A DNA stretch of 20,856 nucleotides, from IMG/VR virus record IMGVR_UViG_3300030333_002064, positions 741-21,596 of that record; one strand, written 5' to 3'. Below the pieces are notes generated by a model. That model did no database searches. It had not been told where the DNA came from and was given only the letters and a program-made list of their open reading frames with translations. This DNA is from a virus. The translations under genes were made by a program, and so were the position numbers. This document shows positions 1 through 4,968 of the stretch, one piece after another (position 1 is the stretch's first letter; each line of letters begins with the position of its first letter).

Positions 1-1
1 T

Positions 2-1438
2 TTGCTACCACCACAGAGTACCTTCTTTAAGTTTCAGATTCAAGATGATAAACTTGGAACAGAGCTACCTAAAGATGTACGGTCTGAACTTGACTTAAGT
101 TTCTCGAAACTTGAAAGGCAGGTAATGGATTCTATCGCTGCTTCAAGTGATAGAGTAACGATACACCAAGCGATTAAACATCTAGTTGTAGGTGGTAACG
201 CCCTATTATATATGGGTAAGGAAGGTATTAAGCATTACCCATTGAACAGATATGTTGTAGAACGAGATGGCAACGGCAACGTAATTGAGATCGCCACAAA
301 AGAATTAATTAATAGAGAACTACTACCTGCTGAGTTCCTAGCACTAGAGGGTATGCCAAATCACCCTGGTGACTACGGTGCAAATGGTACTGGTGGTAAC
401 TCTGAAGATGTGGAAGTCTTCACCTGTGTTAAGTTACGAGGTAACAAATGGGTGTGGCACCAAGAGGCATTCGATAAGATCATTCCTAATACCCAAGGCA
501 AAGCACCCAAGGATGCTAGCCCATGGTTGGTACTTAGGTTCAACTCAATTGATGGTGAAAACTACGGACGTGGTAGAGTAGAAGAGTTCTTAGGAGACTT
601 CCGATCATTGGAAGCACTCTCTCAGGCACTCGTAGAAGGCTCTGCAGCGGCTGCAAAAGTAATCTTTACTGTATCACCTTCAAGCTCTACTAAACCTGCC
701 ACGATAGCGCAGGCAGGCAACGGAGCAATCGTCCAAGGACGACCAGATGATATAGGTGTCATCCAAGTTGGTAAGACAGCGGACTTCCGTACAGCTGCGG
801 AGCTGGCTAACCAATTAGAGAAACGTTTACTCGAAGCTCACCTAGTTTTAAACATAAGGCAGAGTGAACGGACCACAGCTGAAGAGGTACGCCTCACACA
901 ACTAGAACTAGAACAACAACTCGGTGGTCTATTCTCACTGTTAACTGTTGAGTTCCTAGTACCATACTTGAATAGAAAACTACTTACCTTACAAAGGACA
1001 GGTGAGTTACCACGTATACCTAAAGGCATAGTTAAACCTACTATCGTAGCAGGTATTAATGCACTAGGACGTGGACAGGATAGAGAATCATTAACAACAT
1101 TCATCACAACGATTTCACAAGTGCTTGGTCCAGAAGCAATGACTAAGTATGTTAATGCTGATGAAGCAATCAAACGTCTCGCTGCTGCACAAGGTATTGA
1201 TGTACTCAACCTTGTCAAGTCTATGGAGCAACAGCAAGAGGAAGCACAAGCTGCACAAGATGCAGAGATGGATCAAACCATGGCTTCACAAGCTGCATCG
1301 TTTATGAATGCTCCTATCGCTGACCCATCCAAAAACCCTAACGCAGAGGAGATGATTAAAAATGTCACAGGCCAAGCCGACGAGGCCCAAGAGGGCACCC
1401 CGCAAGAAGGTTTCGACCCCGCCCAAGCCTCAGCTTGA
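2..1438 (+). CDS. Portal (head-tail connector) protein, T7 gp8-like, 5' partial
   Basis: Forms the dodecameric portal ring at one capsid vertex, through which DNA is packaged and ejected, and anchors the tail. The 478 visible residues follow T7 gp8 from about its residue 70 to the end. Recognisable blocks are HLVVGGNALLYMG (about residue 60), DGENYGRGRVEEFLGDFRSLE (180-200), GRPDDIGVIQVGKTADF (245-260), TAEEVRLTQLELEQQLGG (290-307) and INALGRGQDRESL (350-362). The Gln/Ala/Met-rich tail (405-450) is also typical. The frame is open to the window edge and no convincing start is present (the first codon is TTG inside a conserved block), so roughly 70 N-terminal residues lie upstream. The last 77 bases are also read in another frame by the next gene. 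The scaffold and capsid genes follow, as in T7. The identification is secure from sequence blocks and gene order. Confidence 0.93.
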   Translation: MLPPQSTFFKFQIQDDKLGTELPKDVRSELDLSFSKLERQVMDSIAASSDRVTIHQAIKHLVVGGNALLYMGKEGIKHYPLNRYVVERDGNGNVIEIATKELINRELLPAEFLALEGMPNHPGDYGANGTGGNSEDVEVFTCVKLRGNKWVWHQEAFDKIIPNTQGKAPKDASPWLVLRFNSIDGENYGRGRVEEFLGDFRSLEALSQALVEGSAAAAKVIFTVSPSSSTKPATIAQAGNGAIVQGRPDDIGVIQVGKTADFRTAAELANQLEKRLLEAHLVLNIRQSERTTAEEVRLTQLELEQQLGGLFSLLTVEFLVPYLNRKLLTLQRTGELPRIPKGIVKPTIVAGINALGRGQDRESLTTFITTISQVLGPEAMTKYVNADEAIKRLAAAQGIDVLNLVKSMEQQQEEAQAAQDAEMDQTMASQAASFMNAPIADPSKNPNAEEMIKNVTGQADEAQEGTPQEGFDPAQASA

Positions 1439-1580
1439 AGGGGATGATATAGCTAAACCCACCTCCCTCGAGACTAATAAGTATGCACCTAAAGCTAGGA
1501 TAGGAGCCAACCTATCTGGTAAGAAGGTAACTAAAGTTGGCCTCGGAGGGCTATCAACAGTAACATCTTATGGCAATTAA
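1362..1580 (+). CDS. Small basic hypothetical protein between portal and scaffold (72 aa)
   Basis: The function is not recognised. The N-terminal third is very basic and Pro-rich (KPTRPKRAPRKK, residues 5-16). The C-terminal part is Gly/Ser/Thr-rich and probably disordered. There is no signal peptide or membrane segment. The start is supported by an AGAGGAG Shine-Dalgarno at 1345-1351, ten bases before ATG 1362. The gene overlaps the end of the portal gene by 77 bases in a different frame and the start of the scaffold gene by 11 bases, which suggests translational coupling in a tight head-assembly operon. Its position suggests a head accessory or nucleic-acid-contacting assembly factor, but that is inference. 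It could be a chance open frame, though the good ribosome site and the lack of any other cover for 1439-1569 argue that it is real. Confidence 0.7.
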   Translation: MSQAKPTRPKRAPRKKVSTPPKPQLEGDDIAKPTSLETNKYAPKARIGANLSGKKVTKVGLGGLSTVTSYGN

Positions 1581-2391
1581 TATGACATATGACCCTAGTG
1601 ATGACCCTGATGCTCAAGAAGCTGCAGAAGCTAGAGACTCAGAGGCACTAGAGGTTGGTGAAAAACTAGAACAAGAACAAAATGAATTACTAGCTGGTAA
1701 GTATAAAGATGCAGAGGAACTTGAAAAAGCATACCTTGAGCTCCAGCAAAAACTTGGCTCTAAGGAGGAGACAACTGAAAAGACTGAGGCTACTACCGAC
1801 GAAGTAGAGACAACAGATGATGAGGAATTCAATCCATTTGCTGATGATCAACAAGCTGATGTAGTCTTTAGAGCTTCAGAAGAATGGGCAGAGAATGGTG
1901 AGATCTCTGCTGAAACACAGGAAGCTATCAAAGAAATGAGTGGTGAAGAGGTGATGGAAGCCTACACTCGGATCAATAAGATGGTAGCTGCAGGTGGTTA
2001 TGAAGATCCAGGTGCTGACCCAGGTCAAGAACTTGGTGATGAAGAAGTTGCAGCTATTCATAATGCAGTAGGTGGTGAGCAAGCTTATCAAAATATGATA
2101 GGTTGGGCTCAAGATAACTTTACTGAAGGTGAGATTGCTGCCTATGATAATGCATTAGAATCAGGTAATCTTTCTACTATTAACCTAGCTTTACAGGCAC
2201 TGTATTATAGATATGCAGATGCTAATGGTACTGAAGGTGAGATGATACAAGGTAAAGCAGCTTCACCTACTGAGGGATTCCGAAGTCAGGCAGAAGTTGT
2301 AAGAGCTATGTCTGACCCACGTTATGAAAACGACCCTGCATATAGACAGGATGTGTATAACAAACTCGAACGCTCTAGCGTAAACTTTTAA
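1570..2391 (+). CDS. Capsid assembly scaffolding protein, T7 gp9-like
   Basis: Internal scaffold that directs assembly of the major capsid protein around the portal and leaves before DNA fills the head. The 273 residues compare with 307 in T7 gp9. The protein is strongly acidic and predicted helical or coiled-coil through residues 10-75. It contains a block typical of phage scaffolds (LAGKYKDAEELEKAYLELQ, about 41-59), then an acidic low-complexity stretch (65-90, rich in E/T/D). The C-terminal end (about 235-273) carries the basic and aromatic residues expected of a capsid-binding segment. ATG 1570 overlaps the end of the upstream small gene. An in-frame ATG at 1582 is an alternative start that would remove four residues. 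Position between portal and capsid supports the call. Confidence 0.88.
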   Translation: MAINMTYDPSDDPDAQEAAEARDSEALEVGEKLEQEQNELLAGKYKDAEELEKAYLELQQKLGSKEETTEKTEATTDEVETTDDEEFNPFADDQQADVVFRASEEWAENGEISAETQEAIKEMSGEEVMEAYTRINKMVAAGGYEDPGADPGQELGDEEVAAIHNAVGGEQAYQNMIGWAQDNFTEGEIAAYDNALESGNLSTINLALQALYYRYADANGTEGEMIQGKAASPTEGFRSQAEVVRAMSDPRYENDPAYRQDVYNKLERSSVNF

Positions 2392-2393
2392 CT

Positions 2394-2567
2394 ATGGCAA
2401 AAGCAACTCCTTATGATCCTGCTAACAGGAGCATTACTAACACAGAATATATGGTAGCTGCAACTGGAGACAGATGGTTCCCAGCAGCTTACGAACAACC
2501 GAATACAAATAAGTATGACTACAATGCTGTCATCAATCCTACCAAAGGAGAAGCAGTAGTAGCATGA
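2394..2567 (+). CDS. Hypothetical 57-aa protein coupled to psbA
   Basis: The function is not recognised. It begins [12 protein letters not shown], two bases after the scaffold stop codon, and ends in TGA inside the psbA start (ATGA overlap, 2564-2567). Ribosomes finishing this gene are therefore placed on psbA. The protein is soluble-looking, rich in Asn, Tyr, Pro and Ala, with no signal peptide or membrane helix. An AAAGGAG at 2544-2550 near its 3' end probably serves psbA. The exact fit between two secure genes, with overlaps on the psbA side, supports a real gene. It may be a small head protein or chiefly a coupling leader for psbA; the sequence does not decide. Confidence 0.7.
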   Translation: MAKATPYDPANRSITNTEYMVAATGDRWFPAAYEQPNTNKYDYNAVINPTKGEAVVA

Positions 2568-3622
2568 CCACTCTCTCAGTACAAAAATCCCCTCTTCAGA
2601 ATTGGGATGAGTTTTGTGACTGGGTTACGAGCACTGACAACCGCCTCTATGTGGGGTGGTTCGGTGTGCTCATGATACCCGCACTCTTAACAGCAGCAAC
2701 TTGTTTTATTATTGCCTTCATCGCTGCGCCCCCTGTGGACATTGATGGCATACGAGAACCAGTCGCAGGCTCATTACTTTATGGAAACAACATTATATCT
2801 GGAGCTGTTGTACCTAGTAGCAACGCTATTGGGATGCACTTCTACCCCATCTGGGAAGCTGCTACAATTGATGAGTGGCTCTACAATGGAGGACCTTATC
2901 AGCTCATCATCATGCACTTCCTTATTGGCATCGCAGCTTACATGGGACGCCAATGGGAACTTAGTTATAGACTTGGAATGCGACCATGGATAGCAGTAGC
3001 TTATTCCGCACCAGTCTCAGCAGCATTCGCTGTGTTCTTAGTGTACCCATTTGGTCAGGGGAGTTTCTCTGATGGTATGCCTCTTGGTATTTCCGGTACT
3101 TTCAATTTTATGTTCGTCTTCCAAGCCGAGCATAATATCCTCATGCATCCATTCCATATGCTTGGTGTTATTGGGATGTTCGGGGGAGCTTTATTCGCTG
3201 CTATGCACGGAAGTCTCGTTACTTCCTCGATTGTTAAAGAGACGACTGACATTGAGTCGCAGAATTATGGCTATAAGTTTGGCCAAGAGGAGGAGACGTA
3301 CAACATTGTTGCCGCTCATGGTTACTTCGGGAGGTTAATTTTTCAGTATGCTAGTTTTAATAATAGCCGTTCTCTCCATTTTTTCCTTGCTGTTTTCCCA
3401 GTCGTTTGCATATGGTTTACCTCTATGGGAGTCTCAACCATGGCATTTAATCTTAACGGCTTTAACTTCAACCAGTCTATACTCGACTCTTCAGGAAAAG
3501 TGGTACCAACTTGGGCAGATGTGCTCAACCGTGCCAACTTAGGTATGGAAGTTATGCATGAACGTAACGCACACAATTTCCCGCTTGACTTAGCGGCTAC
3601 TAAGGAGGTAGAATATGGATAA
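2564..3622 (+). CDS. psbA: Photosystem II reaction-centre protein D1
   Basis: Phage copy of D1, the photosystem II core subunit that binds P680 chlorophyll, pheophytin, QB and the manganese cluster in the thylakoid membrane. Host D1 turns over fast in light, and the phage gene is thought to maintain photosynthesis during infection. All key residues sit at standard cyanobacterial numbering: Q130, Y161 (YZ), D170, E189, H190, H198, H215, F255 and S264 (QB pocket), H272, H332, E333, H337, D342 and A344. Q130 marks the low-light-type D1:1 pheophytin ligand. Phe at 278 replaces the Trp common in other D1 proteins. The length is 352 aa against about 360, because only eight residues (from ATKEV on) follow A344, the CtpA cleavage point. 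Those last codons also hold the Shine-Dalgarno and start of the next gene. The start is coupled to the upstream ORF. Apparently intact and functional. Confidence 0.98.
   Translation: MTTLSVQKSPLQNWDEFCDWVTSTDNRLYVGWFGVLMIPALLTAATCFIIAFIAAPPVDIDGIREPVAGSLLYGNNIISGAVVPSSNAIGMHFYPIWEAATIDEWLYNGGPYQLIIMHFLIGIAAYMGRQWELSYRLGMRPWIAVAYSAPVSAAFAVFLVYPFGQGSFSDGMPLGISGTFNFMFVFQAEHNILMHPFHMLGVIGMFGGALFAAMHGSLVTSSIVKETTDIESQNYGYKFGQEEETYNIVAAHGYFGRLIFQYASFNNSRSLHFFLAVFPVVCIWFTSMGVSTMAFNLNGFNFNQSILDSSGKVVPTWADVLNRANLGMEVMHERNAHNFPLDLAATKEVEYG
3602..3609 (+). promoter_or_regulatory. Perfect Shine-Dalgarno inside the psbA 3' end
   Basis: AAGGAGGT, the full anti-16S complement, lies six bases before ATG 3615 and is read by psbA as part of Lys-Glu-Val in the D1 C-terminal extension. 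It fixes the start of the 41-aa gene. It is the strongest ribosome site in the islet, since hli, the OMP-like gene and the capsid gene have none that I can see. Confidence 0.75.
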
Positions 3623-3740
3623 GAAAACACAAGCTAAACATGATAGAAGGGTTAACGCTGCTAATGCAGTAAAACATAACCCATCATTAAGAAAGAAAAT
3701 AATGTTAAACGCTGCACAAATTTACATTAAAGGAATATAA
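3615..3740 (+). CDS. Small basic hypothetical protein (41 aa)
   Basis: The function is not recognised. This is a short, Lys/Arg/Asn-rich peptide that begins [12 protein letters not shown] and looks helical throughout, with no membrane segment. The start overlaps the psbA stop by eight bases and is preceded by a perfect AAGGAGGT at 3602-3609 with six-base spacing, so it should be translated well from the psbA message. The stop codon overlaps the next start as TAATG (3738-3742). The basic charge could fit RNA or DNA binding, but nothing identifies a partner. Strong initiation signals and tight coupling at both ends make it likely to be real. Confidence 0.72.
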   Translation: MDKKTQAKHDRRVNAANAVKHNPSLRKKIMLNAAQIYIKGI

Positions 3741-3796
3741 TGCCTAAAGGAAAAGGTACTTACGGTACCAAGAAAGGGAGACCCCCTAAAAAATAA
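3740..3796 (+). CDS. Tiny basic peptide MPKGKGTYG-type (18 aa)
   Basis: An 18-residue peptide, [18 protein letters not shown], starts in the TAATG overlap with the preceding gene and ends at TAA 3794-3796. Six of 18 residues are Lys and one is Arg. The C-terminal GRPPKK resembles an AT-hook core (GRP), which in larger proteins contacts the DNA minor groove. From memory, very similar MPKGKGTYG peptides recur in marine phage genomes. That recurrence, together with coupling to an expressed upstream gene, supports coding despite the size. The role is unknown; DNA or RNA binding is only a guess from charge and the GRP core. Confidence 0.6.
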   Translation: MPKGKGTYGTKKGRPPKK

Positions 3797-3855
3797 AATA
3801 GTATAGTGGCGACCTGACTTATCATCCTCGCCCAGTACATTTATTCTAACCCCTA
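3797..3855 (+). other. Short intergenic gap before hli
   Basis: A 59-base gap with no ORF and no Shine-Dalgarno before the hli start. It contains GCCCAGTAC (3830-3838), a nonamer that recurs in the capsid leader at 4862-4870, and a TATAGT (3803-3808) that could act as a weak host -10 element. No matching -35 or hairpin is evident. It is the most likely place for an hli promoter or processing site, but this is not proven. Confidence 0.35.
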
Positions 3856-4017
3856 ATGTCTAACAACAAATTTGCAACTGAACCACAAATCGAAGTAGTA
3901 GATCAACCTTACTTTGAGAATGCTGAACGTGTCAACGGACAGCTAGCTATGCTTGGATTCATTGCAGCAATCGGTTCCTATATATTTACTGGACAGATTA
4001 TACCTGGAGTATTCTAG
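3856..4017 (+). CDS. hli: High-light-inducible protein (one-helix chlorophyll-binding)
   Basis: A 53-residue single-helix member of the LHC/Hli superfamily. These proteins bind chlorophyll and carotenoid in the thylakoid membrane, associate with photosystem II assembly and repair, and dissipate excess light energy. The diagnostic motif is present at residues 24-34 (ERVNGQLAMLG), with the Glu, Asn and Met/Gly positions intact. It is followed by the hydrophobic helix (31-45) and the C-terminal signature TGQIIPGVF seen in marine picocyanobacterial and cyanophage Hli proteins. The N-terminal 20 residues are polar. It lies downstream of psbA, the usual cyanophage arrangement, and should protect photosystem II while phage D1 is inserted. 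No Shine-Dalgarno precedes the start, which is common in marine picocyanobacteria. Confidence 0.95.
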   Translation: MSNNKFATEPQIEVVDQPYFENAERVNGQLAMLGFIAAIGSYIFTGQIIPGVF

Positions 4018-4059
4018 GTAGCAATGGCGGCTCGATAGTCGAATCAGAAGAAGCCACCT
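4018..4059 (+). other. Spacer between hli and the riboswitch
   Basis: A 42-base segment with no credible ORF. GGCGGCT (4027-4033) can pair with AGCCACC (4052-4058) with one C-A mismatch, giving a modest hairpin right after hli and before the riboswitch. There is no U-tract, so it is not a clear terminator. It may separate or process the hli transcript. No confident promoter was found. Confidence 0.3.
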
Positions 4060-4130
4060 CACACCACGTCCGTTCATCCCTTCGGGGGACGCATGAAACC
4101 ACATCATGGAACGGGGGTGTGGTACTGGAG
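4060..4130 (+). promoter_or_regulatory. Glutamine-II riboswitch (Downstream-peptide motif)
   Basis: RNA element with the core of the glutamine-II aptamer, which binds L-glutamine. P1 is CCGTTC (4070-4075) with GAACGG (4109-4114). P2 is a UCCC stem capped by a UUCG tetraloop (4077-4089). P3 is CATGA (4092-4096) with TCATG (4104-4108). The strings GTTCATCC, GGACGCATGA and TCATGGAACGGGG match the family consensus as I remember it. An extra outer stem, CACACC (4060-4065) with GGTGTG (4116-4121), extends P1 toward the ribosome site. A GGAG at 4127-4130 lies seven bases before ATG 4138 of a 17-aa ORF, the arrangement that named the motif. Ligand-dependent control of translation is the expected mechanism; the sign of regulation is inferred, not shown. 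A covariance-model search would settle the assignment. Confidence 0.85.
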
Positions 4131-4137
4131 TATTACA

Positions 4138-4191
4138 ATGACTGTAAAACTAAGGTATCGTGGTGTTGAGTACACAAAAACTACAAAGTAA
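4138..4191 (+). CDS. 17-aa YRG peptide downstream of the riboswitch (DUF4278-like)
   Basis: A short ORF, MTVKLRYRGVEYTKTTK, whose start is set by GGAG at 4127-4130 with seven-base spacing. The L-x-YRG-x-x-Y pattern resembles the N-terminal core of DUF4278, a small cyanobacterial family of unknown function. The Downstream-peptide RNA motif is known for preceding ORFs of 17 aa upward, so this peptide is at the bottom of the described range. It is either a functional micropeptide or a regulated leader for the OMP-like gene, whose ATG is 10 bases after its stop. An in-frame ATG at 4093 lies within the aptamer (P3) and has no ribosome site, so I reject it as the start. Family assignment is from memory and pattern, not a search. 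Confidence 0.7.
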   Translation: MTVKLRYRGVEYTKTTK

Positions 4192-4201
4192 TTAACTTAA
4201 C

Positions 4202-4558
4202 ATGAAAAAAATTGCACTTGCTCTAGCGGCATCTCTCGCTTCCGCACCTGCAATGGCTGGCGTTTATGTAAACGTCGAGTCTAACGCATCTTATACAGGC
4301 GGCGATTATACTTCCCGTACTACCGATCTACACGTAGGCTATGAAGGAGACGTAGGTGATCTTGGATACTACATTCAAGGTGGACCAGCTCTCGTTAATG
4401 GCGACGCTGTTGACGGAACCAGTGAGTTCTCAGGTAAGCTCGGAGCATCCGTAGCTGCATCTGATAACCTAGATGTGTATGGTGAAGTATCATTCATCAC
4501 TGATGAAGATGCTGACAACGCATACGGCACCAAAATAGGTGCTAAATATAACTTCTAA
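4202..4558 (+). CDS. Putative phage-encoded outer-membrane beta-barrel-like protein
   Basis: A 118-aa protein with a textbook Sec signal peptide: MKK, a hydrophobic Ala/Leu core (4-16), and an AMA cleavage site before Gly20. The mature part (about 99 aa) alternates polar and hydrophobic residues in Gly/Tyr-rich strands (for example VGYEGDVGDLGYYIQGG, 45-61) and ends in Phe after KIGAKY. Such a terminal aromatic is the beta-signal read by the BAM machinery. It resembles small porin-like domains but is too short for a standard eight-strand barrel, so it may be a partial or oligomeric barrel. It likely sits in the host outer membrane or periplasm. Possible roles are superinfection exclusion, altered permeability or receptor masking; all are inference. 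It has no Shine-Dalgarno, lies 10 bases after the riboswitch peptide and may share its control. Confidence 0.75.
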   Translation: MKKIALALAASLASAPAMAGVYVNVESNASYTGGDYTSRTTDLHVGYEGDVGDLGYYIQGGPALVNGDAVDGTSEFSGKLGASVAASDNLDVYGEVSFITDEDADNAYGTKIGAKYNF

Positions 4559-4560
4559 TT

Positions 4561-4719
4561 ATGGCACATCAAACAGCAGGTATGACGGCTTATGTCACTA
4601 CGTTATCACCTGAACCTGAAATAAAAGATCCGGTTGATACCAACCCTAGTGACTACCAACCACCTGGTGTTGATGAAGAAAGAGAACCTCAATCTTTGGA
4701 AGAAGCTCTCACAGGTTAG
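4561..4719 (+). CDS. Acidic hypothetical protein (52 aa)
   Basis: The function is not recognised. It starts two bases after the OMP-like stop and begins MAHQTAGM. The first four residues are the same as those of the capsid protein (MAHQNSAL). The rest is acidic and Pro-rich (residues 17-48, with DPVDTNPSDYQPPG near 23-36), probably disordered, and ends in LEEALTG. There is no signal peptide or membrane segment. The 59-aa membrane ORF overlaps its last 47 bases in another frame. The shared N-terminus suggests a small virion or assembly protein related to capsid expression, but this is weak. The compact fit after 4558 supports coding. Confidence 0.6.
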   Translation: MAHQTAGMTAYVTTLSPEPEIKDPVDTNPSDYQPPGVDEEREPQSLEEALTG

Positions 4720-4852
4720 TGAGTTATGGCTGGGAGTCTTCGGACTCCTGGCCTTCTTTATATTTGTCGAGGTATTACATACTCGATATCACCATAAAGC
4801 TGCACCTTACTGTGCAAGGGTAGAGACACCTCAGAGTCGGATCTCTATCTAA
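4673..4852 (+). CDS. Candidate small membrane protein (59 aa), overlapping frame
   Basis: From ATG 4673 the frame gives a positively charged N-terminus (MKKENLNLWKK), a single hydrophobic helix (about 19-33, LWLGVFGLLAFFIFV) and a cytoplasmic or periplasmic His/Arg/Cys-containing tail. This layout is compatible with a small holin or other inner-membrane protein; T7 holin gp17.5 is 67 aa. The frame is open upstream to an ATG at 4634, which would give 72 aa, but 4673 yields the cleaner membrane-protein design. No good Shine-Dalgarno is visible. Caution is needed because the helix is encoded exactly by a strong RNA hairpin (4728-4753), and the whole stretch is structured RNA. The hydrophobic run may therefore be a by-product of the structure. 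Confidence 0.45.
   Translation: MKKENLNLWKKLSQVSELWLGVFGLLAFFIFVEVLHTRYHHKAAPYCARVETPQSRISI
4728..4753 (+). terminator. Strong UUCG hairpin upstream of the capsid gene (possible terminator or processing site)
   Basis: GGCTGGGAGTC (4728-4738) pairs with GACTCCTGGCC (4743-4753) around a TTCG tetraloop, giving 11 continuous pairs including two G-U wobbles. TTCTTTATATTTG follows, a T-rich but interrupted tail. It could be an inefficient intrinsic terminator that separates the photosynthesis/OMP islet from capsid transcription, or an RNase processing or stability hairpin. It lies inside a candidate membrane-protein ORF, so a full terminator would conflict with that gene. Confidence 0.4.
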
Positions 4853-4898
4853 TTGGCTTTGGCCCAGTACGCTGGATACCCTTAGCCGTCTAGACGGT
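4766..4898 (+). promoter_or_regulatory. Multi-hairpin structured leader of the capsid gene
   Basis: A run of paired elements precedes the capsid start. GTCGA..TCGAT hairpin: 4766-4787, with one bulged G. TGCAC (4801-4805) pairs with GTGCA (4812-4816). AAGGGTA (4816-4822) pairs perfectly with TACCCTT (4877-4883) and closes a junction. That junction holds GAGA/TCTC (4823-4826 with 4842-4845) and CCAG-TACG-CTGG (4864-4875, a UNCG-type loop). CCGTCTAGACGG (4886-4897) is a perfect 12-base palindrome. The first part overlaps the 3' half of the 59-aa ORF. Possible roles are mRNA stability, RNase III processing or ribosome recruitment for the capsid gene, which lacks a Shine-Dalgarno. I do not recognise a known RNA family. 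Confidence 0.45.
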
Positions 4899-4943
4899 GG
4901 GAAAGACCACAACAAAGCGCAAAAAATTTCAGCTGAGAACGTA

Positions 4944-4949
4944 TATAAT
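4944..4949 (+). promoter_or_regulatory. Possible -10 box upstream of the capsid gene
   Basis: A consensus TATAAT lies 19 bases before ATG 4969. The position for a -35 hexamer (about 4921-4926) is an A-run, with no TTGACA-like match. Transcription from here would start only about 12 bases before the ATG. It may be a host-type promoter or chance in AT-rich DNA. T7-like phages usually transcribe the capsid gene from a phage-polymerase promoter, which I could not identify. Confidence 0.25.
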
Positions 4950-4968
4950 TTAACCTTTATCCATATCA

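Noticed and set aside
369-581. 70-aa + strand frame inside the portal gene
   Set aside because: Shadow of the portal reading frame, no ribosome site and no recognisable sequence.
2564-3622. psbA inactivation, intron or frameshift
   Set aside because: The frame is continuous, and every ligand residue sits at its standard position; the short C-terminus is after the processing site.
4018-4058. Possible hli terminator hairpin
   Set aside because: One mismatch in a seven-base stem and no T-run; kept only as a weak spacer structure.
4093-4137. In-frame ATG extending the 17-aa peptide upstream to 32 residues
   Set aside because: It lies in P3 of the aptamer and has no ribosome site, whereas ATG 4138 has GGAG at proper spacing.
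3797-4968. tRNA gene or attachment site in the non-coding parts
   Set aside because: No cloverleaf, no T-loop consensus and no paired repeat; the hairpins present fit a riboswitch and leader instead.
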